A DNA stretch of 64,000 nucleotides from Aquilonibacter sp963703325 (GCA_963703325.1 OY969805.1:558001-622000); one strand, 5' to 3'. Shown: positions 16,745 through 26,093, numbered from the stretch's first letter. The notes: generated from the letters alone by a model not told the origin. Made by a program: numbers and translations.

Positions 16745-17335
16745 TTACGAACGCTGATCGGGCGGGGGCACCGGGCGCTCGATCTCCGGGGTCGCGCCGG
16801 GCCGCCAGGCATAGGGTCCGCTCGGCGCCTGCGGCGGGGGATTCATCCCGCCGTTGGGCGGCGGCCCGAAGGTCGAGTGCTGGGAGTAGGGCCCCGGATT
16901 GAATCCGGGGATCCGTGCACCGTTGAGCCAGGCGTTGACCACTTGGGCGATCCCGACGAACATTGGGATCAGGCCGCCGAGCAGCCAGGGGCCGGCGAAG
17001 CCGATTCCACTAAGCGGACCGATCGAACCCAAACCGATGAAGAGCGCGAGACCGATGAAGGCCAACGTGATGCCCTTGCGCATCTGCCGCTGCGCGTAAT
17101 AGTAGTCGTCGTAGGCGGGGTAGCCCTTAGCCGCAACGTTGGGGGGTGGCATCGCGCCGGGCTGCCAGGTCGGCGGCGGCATATTGCGCGGTATCGCACC
17201 CGCCGGGGGAACCATCCCGCGGCGAATCATCTCCATCCGCTCGTTGTGCTGCAGGACCCGCGTGACAATCCACGCCGCGACCGGTGCTCCGAAGATCACC
17301 ATGACCGCGATGGCTGCAAAAAAATCGTGATCCAT
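16745..17335 (-). CDS. DUF6249-like membrane protein with Pro-rich segments
   Basis: 196 residues. One N-terminal membrane helix (about 5-25), then HNERMEMIRRGMVPP, a motif common in small bacterial membrane proteins annotated DUF6249. A Pro/Met-rich linker follows, then two helices (about 88-135), and a Pro/Gly-rich C-terminal tail of about 60 residues. The ribosome site AGGAG lies 11 bases before ATG 17333-17335. Function unknown. The gene diverges from the ECF sigma factor with 226 bases between; I saw no convincing promoter there. Confidence 0.65.
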   Translation of the reverse strand: MDHDFFAAIAVMVIFGAPVAAWIVTRVLQHNERMEMIRRGMVPPAGAIPRNMPPPTWQPGAMPPPNVAAKGYPAYDDYYYAQRQMRKGITLAFIGLALFIGLGSIGPLSGIGFAGPWLLGGLIPMFVGIAQVVNAWLNGARIPGFNPGPYSQHSTFGPPPNGGMNPPPQAPSGPYAWRPGATPEIERPVPPPDQRS

Positions 17336-17561
17336 TGTTCGGTTGCTCCTACAGACGGGGTCCCCAACCCTCGAAGGTGGGCCGTAGAGCTTGGGCGGAG
17401 TCTGTACCGCTTGCGGGAATCGTCGGCCGCGAGCCGTGGGGGAGTGTCTTGTTTAGCGTCGTCGTCAGGACCATGGTGGGGTTGGACCTCCGTAATTCGT
17501 CCTGCCACAGATACGGCCCGGCGCCCATGGTGTTTCAGCCACCCGCCCGAAACATCGTCGC

Positions 17562-18173
17562 ATGCCCGAACGTAGGAAAGACGTGGCTGCAGCAGTTGCG
17601 GAGGCGCGCCGGATAGATACGACGGTACGCCCCGGCCCCGAAGACGGCGAGCTGGTGGCGATGACGCTCGGAGGACGCTCCGAGGCTTTTGCAACGCTCG
17701 TCGAGCGCTACGACCGGGCGGTATATCATCTCGCCTACCGCACGTTGCGCGACGTCGAAGAGGCGCGCGACGTTTCACAAGAGGCATTTTTCAAAGCCTA
17801 TCGCTCGCTGCGCACGTTTAAGCCGGGCGCCAAATTCTCGACCTGGATCTTCGCAATCACGTATCACGCGTGTTGTGACCGCCTCAACCGGCGCAAGCGT
17901 TATAGTAATGAGGAATTACCCGAACGGGCCGACACGGGACCGGGACCAGAGTCGCAGGCTATCGCCCTCGATCAAGCCCGGCGCCTGCACGACGCCATTG
18001 GTGCGCTCCCCGAAAAGTACCGCGCGGTCATCACGCTCTACCATCTGCAAGGCAAACAGTACGAAGAAATCGCCGTGGTACTGGGATTGCCGATGGGTAC
18101 GGTGAAGACACATTTATTCCGAGCCAAGGAGCAGCTACGCAAGCTCTTGGGCGCGGAGGAGGCAGCCGAATGA
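17562..18173 (+). CDS. ECF-type RNA polymerase sigma factor
   Basis: 203 residues with region 2 (AFATLVERYDRAVYHLAYRTLRDVEEARDVSQEAFFKAYRSL) and region 4 (LPEKYRAVITLYHLQGKQYEEIAVVLGLPMGTVKTHLFRAKEQLRK). This is a typical SigE/RpoE-like two-domain sigma factor. The next gene overlaps by four bases (ATGA) and encodes a small membrane protein, the usual place for an anti-sigma factor. A response regulator and sensor kinase follow, so the unit reads as an envelope stress-response locus. Confidence 0.9.
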   Translation: MPERRKDVAAAVAEARRIDTTVRPGPEDGELVAMTLGGRSEAFATLVERYDRAVYHLAYRTLRDVEEARDVSQEAFFKAYRSLRTFKPGAKFSTWIFAITYHACCDRLNRRKRYSNEELPERADTGPGPESQAIALDQARRLHDAIGALPEKYRAVITLYHLQGKQYEEIAVVLGLPMGTVKTHLFRAKEQLRKLLGAEEAAE

Positions 18174-18541
18174 ACTTTGACAACGACGACGCACTGGACC
18201 GGGCACTCTTTGCTCTTCCGCTCGAAGAGCCGCCGGCCGATTTGCGCGCCTCGATTTTGACGGCTACCATCTACCGTCCGGCGCCGGTCTTTTCGTTTCG
18301 CGAACTCGTTGCGCTCGCCGCGGTCTGCGCCGTGGTCGTGTGGCTCGTCGCTGCCGTGATTGTGGGCGGCGGTTCGCTCTTCGTGCATTCGCTACAAGCC
18401 CTTGGCGCAGCGACACTGCGGGGGCTCAGCAATACCTCGCTCGTGCTGTGGGCGGCCGCCGGTGGCGCAACCGCGATTTGGCTCTCGATTTTCACCGGAT
18501 TCCAACCGCGTACAGAGGGCAAGGCGGCGCGTCGTCGCTAA
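18170..18541 (+). CDS. Small membrane protein, candidate anti-sigma partner
   Basis: 123 residues: an acidic N-terminal cytoplasmic part (about 1-42) and two membrane segments (about 47-70 and 90-108). It starts in an ATGA overlap with the sigma gene, which argues for coupled expression. The N-terminus lacks the zinc HxxxCxxC motif of ZAS anti-sigma domains, so the anti-sigma role is suggested by position and topology only. Confidence 0.65.
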   Translation: MNFDNDDALDRALFALPLEEPPADLRASILTATIYRPAPVFSFRELVALAAVCAVVVWLVAAVIVGGGSLFVHSLQALGAATLRGLSNTSLVLWAAAGGATAIWLSIFTGFQPRTEGKAARRR

Positions 18542-18551
18542 CCCTGCTCAC

Positions 18552-19232
18552 ATGAGTGAGCCGGAAAAACACTTCAGGGTGTTGGTCGTCGAGGACGACG
18601 CCGCGATCAGCCGCGTGCTGCAACTCGAACTCGAGCACGAAGGCTACGAGGTCGAGAGCGCACGCGATGGGCTCGAAGGTTTGGAGAAAGCGCTCAAGGA
18701 GCCCGATCTCGTCATTCTCGATCTGATGCTGCCGCGCATGGACGGCTTGGAAGTGTGCCGGCGCATACGCGCCAAAAGCCGAGTACCGATTATTATGCTC
18801 ACGGCAAAGGACCGCGTGCCCGACCGCGTGAGCGGTCTGGACGTCGGCGCCGATGACTACCTGACCAAACCGTTTGCCACCGAGGAACTCCTCGCACGCG
18901 TGCGCGCCCGGTTGCGTGAACGCGCGCCGCAAAGCAACGTCATTCGTTTCCGCGACGTGGTGATGGATCGTGACCGTCACGAGGTCACGCGCAGCGACAG
19001 GCCGATCACCCTGACGGCAAAAGAATACGCGCTCCTCGAATACCTGCTGCTGCACCGGAACAAAGTGCACACCCGTGACGAGCTGTTCAACGGCGTGTGG
19101 GGCAGCGATTTTCTTGGAGACTCCAATCTGATCGACGTCTACATCCGCTACCTGCGCGGTAAGATCGACGAAGGGTTCGACGAGAAAATGATCACGACCG
19201 TACGCGGCGTCGGTTACACCATTCGCGATTGA
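18552..19232 (+). CDS. OmpR/PhoB-type response regulator
   Basis: 226 residues from ATG 18552. Receiver domain with acidic pocket VVEDD, phosphoacceptor Asp in LVILDLMLPRMDG and the conserved Lys in DDYLTKPFATEEL; the C-terminal winged helix has LTAKEYALLEYLLLHRNKVHTRDELFNGVWG and TVRGVGYTIRD. It overlaps the kinase gene by four bases (TTGA). The target genes are unknown; the downstream exported DUF4097-like gene is a natural candidate. Confidence 0.93.
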   Translation: MSEPEKHFRVLVVEDDAAISRVLQLELEHEGYEVESARDGLEGLEKALKEPDLVILDLMLPRMDGLEVCRRIRAKSRVPIIMLTAKDRVPDRVSGLDVGADDYLTKPFATEELLARVRARLRERAPQSNVIRFRDVVMDRDRHEVTRSDRPITLTAKEYALLEYLLLHRNKVHTRDELFNGVWGSDFLGDSNLIDVYIRYLRGKIDEGFDEKMITTVRGVGYTIRD

Positions 19233-20653
19233 GACTTTCGCTTCGGTGGCGGATTGCCGCCGCGTACGCGATTCTGCTCGTCGCCGCACTGGCCGCGACC
19301 AGCGGCGTCATCGTCTGGCGCTTTCAGGCGATCCTCTTCGACGAAGCGCGCTCGCGCGTCGACGCGACGATGAACGAGATCGTGAGCGCCGTTCAACCGG
19401 TCAATCCATTCCCTGGAAGCGTCGTCGATGAGTCGCTGCTGCAAATCATCAACAGCAATAATTTGGCGGCATGGCAGGGCCCGACGACCTTCATTCAAGT
19501 CGATACGACGCGCGGCTATCCGATCGCGCGCTCGCCCAACCTCGGCTCGATCAGCATTCCCCCGAACGCCTCGCTCACGTCGAAGCACCCGCGCGCCTTT
19601 CGGCTGCTCACCGTCGGCACGACGCCGTATCTCGTCGAAGACCGGCTCCTGCGCAGCGGTTCGTTCTCGGTCGTAGTCCACGTCGCCGAATCGCTGAACG
19701 AACTCAATCGCACCTTCGCGCAAACCAGTCGCACCATCGCCTTGATCTTGGCGGTCGCGACGATTCTCGTCGTGGCGCTTTCGATACTGCTCGCATCGCA
19801 GGCGATCGGGCCAATCACGAATTTGTCGCGCGCCATGCGCGAGATCGGCTCCGAACGCCTCAACCAGCGCTTGCCGGGCGCATGGCGCCACGACGAGATC
19901 GGAGAGCTAACGCGCAGCTTCAACGATCTGCTCGCGCGCTTGCAAGAAGCATTCGCCCGCGAACGGCAGTTCATCTCGGATGCTTCGCACGAACTCAAAA
20001 CGCCGCTGACATCGATCAACGCCAATGCGCAGATGCTCCTGCGCTGGGGCGACCGCGACGAAACGATCCGTCGCGAAAGCTTGGAAACGATTCAATACGA
20101 GAGCGCAGCGCTGGCCGAAATGGTTAACGGCATGCTCACGCTCGCGAAAGCCGATCGCGGCGACACGATTCCGAAAGAGCCGGTTTCACTCTCGCTCGTC
20201 GCGCAGGAAGCATTGCGCAATGCCGCGCCGCGCGCGGCCGAGAAGCATCTGTACCTCGAACTCAAGGCCCCGTCGCCGTCGCCATTGGTCGAAGGCGATC
20301 CACATTTGCTGCGCCAACTGGTCAGCAATTTAGTCGATAACGCGCTCAAATTCACCGACGACGGCGGCGTGACGGTGCGGATCGGTGAGGCCGAGCATGA
20401 TGCCTGGATCGCGGTCGTCGATACCGGTCCCGGCGTGCCTGAGGATGAACTTCCGCATATTTTCGAGCGCTTCTATCGAGCCGACAAAGCGCGCTCGCGC
20501 GAGGTTCCTGGAACGGGGCTGGGATTAGCAATTGTACGATCGATCGCGCGCGTGCATGGCGGCGAAATCGTGGCTCAGCGTGCGCCGTCGGGCGGCGCGT
20601 TATTTCTGGCGCGGTTTCCGAAGATTGAACAGACGCTCACCCCGTCTTCATGA
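19229..20653 (+). CDS. Membrane sensor histidine kinase
   Basis: 474 residues with TTG start at 19229. Two membrane helices (about 8-30 and 168-190) enclose an extracytoplasmic sensor of about 135 residues. A HAMP domain follows, then HisKA with phosphoacceptor His in FISDASHELKTPLTSI, and HATPase_c with N box VSNLVDNALKF, G1 DTGPGVPEDEL and G2 GTGLGLAIV. Partner of the response regulator just upstream. Confidence 0.93.
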   Translation: MRLSLRWRIAAAYAILLVAALAATSGVIVWRFQAILFDEARSRVDATMNEIVSAVQPVNPFPGSVVDESLLQIINSNNLAAWQGPTTFIQVDTTRGYPIARSPNLGSISIPPNASLTSKHPRAFRLLTVGTTPYLVEDRLLRSGSFSVVVHVAESLNELNRTFAQTSRTIALILAVATILVVALSILLASQAIGPITNLSRAMREIGSERLNQRLPGAWRHDEIGELTRSFNDLLARLQEAFARERQFISDASHELKTPLTSINANAQMLLRWGDRDETIRRESLETIQYESAALAEMVNGMLTLAKADRGDTIPKEPVSLSLVAQEALRNAAPRAAEKHLYLELKAPSPSPLVEGDPHLLRQLVSNLVDNALKFTDDGGVTVRIGEAEHDAWIAVVDTGPGVPEDELPHIFERFYRADKARSREVPGTGLGLAIVRSIARVHGGEIVAQRAPSGGALFLARFPKIEQTLTPSS

Positions 20654-20687
20654 TGGAGGTGCCGGTGAGCGCCTATCATCGGATGTG

Positions 20688-22112
20688 ATGGCGACCACTT
20701 GGCGGCGGGGGCTCGCGGGGCTTCTGTCCGTTTTTGCGTTTCTCGTCGGCACAGGCCTCCGGGCTCATGCTGCGACGACGCTTATCCCAACGACGCCTGC
20801 GCCTTTTGTCGTGGTCCAGATCGACAGCGGTTCGGTAAACATTCGCACCTGGGACCGTCCCGCGATTGATCTCGAAGCCGATCCGACGATCACCTACAAC
20901 CATGCTCCCCCGCGCCAAGTCGCCTCGCGGATTCCACAACAGATCCCACTTTGGTCGCAAACGCTCAAAACGCCGCAGGGGCAAGAGCTCGATCTCGCGC
21001 CCGAGCTCTTTCCGCTGCCGCCATTTGCGCCCGGGGAGCATGACGCAGTCATTATTCGCGGTCAAGGCGACGTGACGCTCACCGTGCCGGCGCAGTCACC
21101 GCTGCTCTTGATAAACGTGCGCGTGGGATCGGTGACACTCTCCGGTTATAGCGGCACAGCCTTCGTTGCACACGTCGTCGCCGGCGAAGTGCACATGGAC
21201 AATGTTTCGACGACCGCCGCAGTGCAGGTTAACAACGGTCCGGTGTTCATCTCGAACTCGACTTTCGAGCGGCTGCGCCTGCGCACCGGACGTGGAACCA
21301 TCTTCATGAGCGCTTGTCGCGCGCGCCAGATTCAGGTCACAAGCCTCACCGGTTCCATAATCTTCGACAACGGCGTCTTCGAGCCGGGGCTTGCGCACTT
21401 CGAGAGCGATCGCGGCAATGTGGTCATCGGCGCGGCGAGCGGTATGCAAATCGAAGCCCATTCGGGAAGGGGGCGCATTCTGTATGACATCGGTAGCGAC
21501 GGCTCGGTCAATCGCAGCGCGCAAGACGCGCAAGCGACGCTGATGGGTGGCGGACCGGTCGTCACCGCGTCGAGCGTGAACGGCGCGGTGATCTTCTTCC
21601 GCGGTACGCTGCACGACTATCCGCAGTTCGAGCGTCTGTTGACGCCAAAGACGCGCACCGGTTTTCCGGGGCAGCCGCCGCAGATGCCGCAGCGTCAACC
21701 GCTGCGCCGCGTGAAGCCTCGGGCAATACAAATGAAGACCACCTGGGAACCCCATGAAAAGCACGGCACGCTTACGATGCAGAGCGACCTGCCGGACAGC
21801 GTCTACGCATTTCCCAAACAACGCAAAGAACCGCTGACCGACGCGTCGCACGTGCGCAACGCCGTTGCACGTTTCGATCAAGTTATCGACGTCTCCGATG
21901 AAGATCGCGCGCTCGCTTTCGCAAACATCCAGAAAGCGGCACAATACTACGGTGTCAATCTAACTGAAACGCCGTGGAAAGACCTCGGTTCGCATCCGCA
22001 AGCGAATCGCAAAGAGAGCGCGGCGAAAGCCGTTGAAACCAAGCGCCGCTATGGCATCTTCGAAGAGGAATCCGAAAAGGCCGCGGAAACGCACCGCCGC
22101 GAGCGGGCATAA
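20688..22112 (+). CDS. Exported DUF4097-like beta-helix protein
   Basis: 474 residues. The start is placed at ATG 20688, which gives a clean signal peptide (MATTWRRGLAGLLSVFAFLV, cleavage near AHA-AT). An open frame extends back to 20532 but that part overlaps the kinase gene. The middle (about 130-320) has repeated short strands such as RVGSVTLSGYSGT, RTGRGTIFMS, SDRGNVVIG and HSGRGRILYD, as in DUF4097/DUF2807 beta-solenoids. The C-terminal 130 residues are charged and may be extended. It follows the two-component system by 34 bases, suggesting envelope stress output. Confidence 0.7.
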   Translation: MATTWRRGLAGLLSVFAFLVGTGLRAHAATTLIPTTPAPFVVVQIDSGSVNIRTWDRPAIDLEADPTITYNHAPPRQVASRIPQQIPLWSQTLKTPQGQELDLAPELFPLPPFAPGEHDAVIIRGQGDVTLTVPAQSPLLLINVRVGSVTLSGYSGTAFVAHVVAGEVHMDNVSTTAAVQVNNGPVFISNSTFERLRLRTGRGTIFMSACRARQIQVTSLTGSIIFDNGVFEPGLAHFESDRGNVVIGAASGMQIEAHSGRGRILYDIGSDGSVNRSAQDAQATLMGGGPVVTASSVNGAVIFFRGTLHDYPQFERLLTPKTRTGFPGQPPQMPQRQPLRRVKPRAIQMKTTWEPHEKHGTLTMQSDLPDSVYAFPKQRKEPLTDASHVRNAVARFDQVIDVSDEDRALAFANIQKAAQYYGVNLTETPWKDLGSHPQANRKESAAKAVETKRRYGIFEEESEKAAETHRRERA

Positions 22113-22115
22113 GCC

Positions 22116-22541
22116 TTAGAGCAGGTACTTCCGCATCATCGCCATGTCGAGTTTGAAGGTGTGCTGCGGAAGTACCGCCTCGACACCGTAGCCGCAGGCT
22201 TCGAAAAAGCGCTGCGCGCTGCGCTCGTGCGGCACCATCACGGTCATCTTGTGGCAGTTGTAGTAGTTCGCGACGTCGGCCATTTCGGTAAGAATGGCGC
22301 GTCCGATTCCGCCGCGGCGGCGCTCGGGCGCAACCACGAGACGCTCGACGTGCCCGAGCGATGCGGCGACGTATAAGGAGCCGGCCGCAACGGTTTCCTC
22401 GCCGTCGACGGCAGCAAAGCCATAGGCCTGCTCGTGCCAGACAACCGGAAACTCGTAGAACGTCCGCAGCGCTTCGCGCTCGTGATCGCGAAAGAAATCG
22501 ACGAGCGTCTGCGTTTGCACGCGCACGATCTCAACCGGCAA
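22116..22541 (-). CDS. GNAT family N-acetyltransferase
   Basis: About 141 residues. HVERLVVAPERRRGGIGRAILTEM is the acetyl-CoA site and MTVMVPHERSAQRFFEACGYG the C-terminal block. The start is placed at TTG 22539-22541, which overlaps the MBL gene stop by 11 bases; an ATG at 22580 would overlap by 50. Target unknown. It is convergent with the exported DUF4097-like gene, with 3 bases between stops, and lies last in the MBL-DUF1501-DUF1800 strand run. Confidence 0.8.
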   Translation of the reverse strand: MPVEIVRVQTQTLVDFFRDHEREALRTFYEFPVVWHEQAYGFAAVDGEETVAAGSLYVAASLGHVERLVVAPERRRGGIGRAILTEMADVANYYNCHKMTVMVPHERSAQRFFEACGYGVEAVLPQHTFKLDMAMMRKYLL

Positions 22542-23328
22542 CCGCTGCGACTTCCGTTTCCAAATCGACTTCGAGGCCATCCCGCGCGGCGATCGCGCGG
22601 ATACCCAGATCGTCTTCGAGTTGTTGCGCGAGTTTGCCCGGATCGGCTTCGAGCATCTTCGTGCCGAAGTGCTGGAAAATCGCGACGCGAGGCGCGACTT
22701 CTTCTACCACCCGGCGCGCGTCGTCCCAGGTGAGGTGATCGACGTTCATCGCGTCGGCAAAGCGCAACACGTTGATGACCAGCACGTCCGGCTCGTGCGC
22801 CGCGTAATCGGCGGCAAGCCCGGCGAAGTAACGCCCGCACGGCAGGTACGAGAAGCGCAGGCCTTTGTGGCGGAAATGCATGCCGTACGTTTCGACCGCG
22901 TGACGATGCGCAATCGACGTGTACATCTCGACGTCGTCGATGACATACGGGCCGCTGCCGGCTTCGAGCGCGTCGACACGTTCGACGAAACGCTGCGCGT
23001 AGGGCAATACCGTCGGCTCGCCTTCCAACGCGTCCTTCGGTGCGAGCAGGACGCCGCGCCGCCGAAAGCCGCCGGAGGTCATCGCTTCGATCATCGCGGT
23101 TGAGTCCGCCGCGTGGTCGAGATGCTTGTGCGAGAGCGCGATCGCCGAGAGTTCGCGCGGATTGCATGGCGGCACGTGCGAGAGCGCGCGCACCAGCGCA
23201 CCGGGGCCGGGATCGACGTGGATCTGCGTTTCACCAAGGCGTAACCACATGCCGCCGGACGCGCGAAACTGCCGCGCGACGACGAATCGCGCGCCGCCGC
23301 TACCGAGAAAGAGAACGCTCGACGCCAC
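22531..23328 (-). CDS. MBL-fold metallo-hydrolase
   Basis: 265 residues, GTG start. The metal motif HxHxDH is seen as HKHLDH (about 67-72), with His in SIAHRHAVETYG, and a C-terminal His in IFQHFGTKM. The opening FLGSGGARFVVARQFRASGG resembles phosphodiesterase-type MBL proteins (RNase Z or PhnP-like). The substrate is not determined. It starts 2 bases after the DUF1501 stop, so it is expressed with the DUF1800/DUF1501 pair. Confidence 0.85.
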   Translation of the reverse strand: MASSVLFLGSGGARFVVARQFRASGGMWLRLGETQIHVDPGPGALVRALSHVPPCNPRELSAIALSHKHLDHAADSTAMIEAMTSGGFRRRGVLLAPKDALEGEPTVLPYAQRFVERVDALEAGSGPYVIDDVEMYTSIAHRHAVETYGMHFRHKGLRFSYLPCGRYFAGLAADYAAHEPDVLVINVLRFADAMNVDHLTWDDARRVVEEVAPRVAIFQHFGTKMLEADPGKLAQQLEDDLGIRAIAARDGLEVDLETEVAAVAG

Positions 23329-23330
23329 CC

Positions 23331-24563
23331 TCAGGCGATTATAGGTAGCTGCTCGAAATTCCCGGAGAGGATCTTTGCGGAGGGACGGCCGAGCCAGCGC
23401 TCGAGCACGGTGGCATAGACGCTGCGGAAGTCGGTCGTGAAGCGTACGTTGCCCATGTTGGTGTTGCTCAGATCCGGCGTGGCGCCGTAGAGGCCGCCTT
23501 TGACGCCGCCGCCGATAGCAAAGAGCGGCGACGCTTCGCCGTGGTCGGTGCCGCGGCTGCCGTTTTCCGCGATTCGCCGCCCGAACTCGCTAAACGTAAG
23601 CGTCAGGACCTTCTTGTCATTGCCGTGCGAGGTGAGATCGTTGTAGAACGCGCTGATCGCATCGGAAAATTCACCCAACAAGCGATCTTGCGTCGCCTTT
23701 TGGCTGACGTGCGTATCGAACGATCCGTGCTGAACGTAGAGCACCTTGGTGCCGAGATTGCTCCCGGCGATCTGCGCGACTAGGGCGAGGCTGCGTCCCA
23801 GCGGCGTCGCCGGATAGGTCGCGTCGGTCTTATAGCCGGCGACGAGTTTGGGGAGTTCTTCCGAACCGCGCTGCGCGTGATCTTCGATCTCGGCGACGTG
23901 CCCGAGATAGGGCGACGCAAACGGGAATTGGTTGTCGGTCACCAGTTCGGAGTACGTGCGCTTGGAGATTGCATTGCGATCGCTGACGAGCCCATACCCG
24001 CTCAAGCTCGCGATCGAGGGCACGTCGACCTGATTCGAAACGAGCACTTCGGGCAGCACTTGCGCCACCGCAACCCCATTGAACAGATTATCCTTCGGCA
24101 ACTTGGCTTCGTCGAGGTAACGGCCGAGCCAGCCGGTGTGCTCGTAACGATCCGGTGCGGCGGTCTGCCAGATCTCGGTCGAGCGGAAGTGCGAGTGATC
24201 GGGATCGGGATAGCCGACGCTTTGCACGACGGCAACGTCGCCTTTGTCGTACATCGCCTTGAGCGCGCGCATCTGTGGATTGAAGCCGAGGTTCGCATCG
24301 ATGGCGAGCACGTCGTTTTGCGGAATGGCGAGCGTCGGGCGCATCTGATAGTAGAGCGGATTGCCGTGCGGCACGATGCAATTGAGCCCGTCGTTGCCGC
24401 CCTGCAAGTTGATGAGCAGCAGCACGCGATCGTCCCCGCCGGGAAGTCCGGGAAGCGGCGTATCGGCGAGCGCCCGCGCGAGCACGTGATCCATATTTGC
24501 GACGACCGTGAGGCCGGAGAGCGCACCGAGCAGAAAGCGCCCGCGTTTTAACGTTGACATCAT
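23331..24563 (-). CDS. DUF1501 family exported protein
   Basis: 410 residues with N-terminal LKRGRFLLGALSGLTVV, a Tat- or Sec-like leader. Family blocks are LINLQGGNDGLNCIVPHGNPLYY, SHFRSTEIWQT, QHGSFDTH and GTDHGEASPLFAIGGGVKGG, which place it in the sulfatase/alkaline phosphatase-like DUF1501 family. These proteins nearly always sit beside DUF1800 and are thought to act together outside the cytoplasm; the reaction is unknown. It starts one base after the DUF1800 stop. Confidence 0.9.
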   Translation of the reverse strand: MMSTLKRGRFLLGALSGLTVVANMDHVLARALADTPLPGLPGGDDRVLLLINLQGGNDGLNCIVPHGNPLYYQMRPTLAIPQNDVLAIDANLGFNPQMRALKAMYDKGDVAVVQSVGYPDPDHSHFRSTEIWQTAAPDRYEHTGWLGRYLDEAKLPKDNLFNGVAVAQVLPEVLVSNQVDVPSIASLSGYGLVSDRNAISKRTYSELVTDNQFPFASPYLGHVAEIEDHAQRGSEELPKLVAGYKTDATYPATPLGRSLALVAQIAGSNLGTKVLYVQHGSFDTHVSQKATQDRLLGEFSDAISAFYNDLTSHGNDKKVLTLTFSEFGRRIAENGSRGTDHGEASPLFAIGGGVKGGLYGATPDLSNTNMGNVRFTTDFRSVYATVLERWLGRPSAKILSGNFEQLPIIA

Positions 24564-26012
24564 TTATCCTAACTGATAGGCCGGCATCGCCATCGTGAGA
24601 TACGCGGCGCCGCGCACGCGCTCGTCGTAGTTTTCCACCGAGAGTGTGCCGAGCGCGGAGGTTCCCGAACCGTTGAGATAGGCGACCAATTGCGTGTAGG
24701 CTTGGCCCGGGGCATCGCCTTGCAGAATCGTGGCGACCATTTCTGTCGAAGCGCGGTTGGCATCCATCGGTACGTGTGACATCCAACCGCTCTGCATCAT
24801 ATCCGGCGTGTTGACCATTTTGGCGATGAAGTTTTCGCGTGCGATCAACATCTGCGAGGTCAGCCAGTTTGCGCCGCCCGGCCAACCGGCCACATTGGGC
24901 GGATAGAAAAGCACTTGGCCCATCCCGCGCAGTGCCGCAGGGGTTCCGTCGATGATTTTATCGAGCCCAAGTTGTTTGTGCGCGCCGACGACGAATTCGA
25001 CCGGGCTCTTGACAAGCGCTCGATAGGCGCGCGGCGAGTAGAAGACGTTGCTGCGCAAGAGCGTCGACATCGTGGGCGCAAGCTCGAACTTGTTGCGCGA
25101 AATGACATTGGCAAGTTCGTCAACCAGCTCGGGCTCGGGATCATTGTAGACAAAGGCGCTGAGCAGCGTCGTGGCCCAGAACGTCTCAGCCGCGCGCTGT
25201 TGATAGATGATATCGACGATGTCGCTGCCGTCGAAGTTGCCGGTACGGTTCAGAAATGTCTTTGCGCCGTCGTCATGCGTCCGCGCGTTGAAGGTGAACT
25301 GCCCGGTCCGCCGGTCGATCGTCCAGCCGGTAAAGGCCCGCGCCGACTGACGAATGTCCTCCTCGGTGTAGTTGCCGATCCCCAGCGTAAAGAGTTCCAT
25401 CAATTCGCGCGCGTAGTTTTCGTTCGGATGCGACTTGTTGTTCTCGGCATTGTCCAAATACAGCAGCATCGCGGGGTCTTTGCTGACCGCCAGCGTGAGA
25501 TCGCGCAGATTGCCGAGCGCATATTGGCGGAAGAGCTGGTTCTGCGCGAGCACGAGGTTTGGCCACACGCCTTTTTCGATCGCCGCCGTGGTAAAGTGCC
25601 CGTGCAAAACGAACGTCATTTTCTCTTGCAGCGGCGCAGGCGTGTTGAGCATGCGGTTGAGCCACCACAGTTGCAGCGCGACGATGTCACCGACCGCTTC
25701 CCTTCGACGCGCCTGTGCGGCCGCGCGCTTCGTCATCTCGTCCATACCTTTGAACGCGATCGCGCGCGGAGCCGGGTAGTCCATCACGCTTGGCGGCGGC
25801 GAAAAATTCGAGGTATCGGGAAAGTGGATCAACGACTCGGCTGCGTCATGCGGACTCATCGCCGCTAGGCGCGCGATCTCGTTAGGGGTTCCGCTGAATC
25901 CGGCACGGCGCAGCAGATGCGCGGCAAGCCGGTCATCCCATGGACCCCCATAGGGTCCGAGCGCCGTCATTACATCGAGGTGCCCCGCCGGGCGCACGTA
26001 TCCCGCAGCCAT
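24564..26012 (-). CDS. DUF1800 family protein
   Basis: 482 residues. Recognised by AAHLLRRAGFSGTPNEI, KMTFVLHGHFTT, PNENYARELMELFTLGIGNYTEEDIRQSARAFTGW and FYPPNVAGWPGGANWLTS. Function unknown. It pairs with the DUF1501 gene directly downstream. The first ATG is at 26010-26012 and has no Shine-Dalgarno site; a second ATG at 25968-25970 is possible. A -10 box lies six bases before the first ATG, so this mRNA may be leaderless. Confidence 0.88.
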   Translation of the reverse strand: MAAGYVRPAGHLDVMTALGPYGGPWDDRLAAHLLRRAGFSGTPNEIARLAAMSPHDAAESLIHFPDTSNFSPPPSVMDYPAPRAIAFKGMDEMTKRAAAQARRREAVGDIVALQLWWLNRMLNTPAPLQEKMTFVLHGHFTTAAIEKGVWPNLVLAQNQLFRQYALGNLRDLTLAVSKDPAMLLYLDNAENNKSHPNENYARELMELFTLGIGNYTEEDIRQSARAFTGWTIDRRTGQFTFNARTHDDGAKTFLNRTGNFDGSDIVDIIYQQRAAETFWATTLLSAFVYNDPEPELVDELANVISRNKFELAPTMSTLLRSNVFYSPRAYRALVKSPVEFVVGAHKQLGLDKIIDGTPAALRGMGQVLFYPPNVAGWPGGANWLTSQMLIARENFIAKMVNTPDMMQSGWMSHVPMDANRASTEMVATILQGDAPGQAYTQLVAYLNGSGTSALGTLSVENYDERVRGAAYLTMAMPAYQLG

Positions 26013-26018
26013 ACGGCC

Positions 26019-26024
26019 ATTGTA
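26019..26024 (-). promoter_or_regulatory. -10 box immediately before the DUF1800 ATG (leaderless arrangement)
   Basis: TACAAT on the minus strand, then six bases (GGCCGT), then ATG, so transcription would begin at or next to the A of the start codon. There is no Shine-Dalgarno site. A weak TGACGA -35 lies about 18 bases upstream. The same geometry occurs before the cytochrome b gene at 34640-34645. Confidence 0.45.
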
Positions 26025-26093
26025 ACGAGAGCCGACGCCGAATCGTCATGAAGGACGGGTTAAGCCGGGATTCTCCGCGAAACGCGTCCCCTC

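Noticed and set aside
24915..25868. 317-codon plus-strand open frame opposite DUF1800
   Set aside because: DUF1800 motifs run through the whole stretch on the other strand; the antisense product shows no domain and has the usual Arg/Ala/Val shadow composition.
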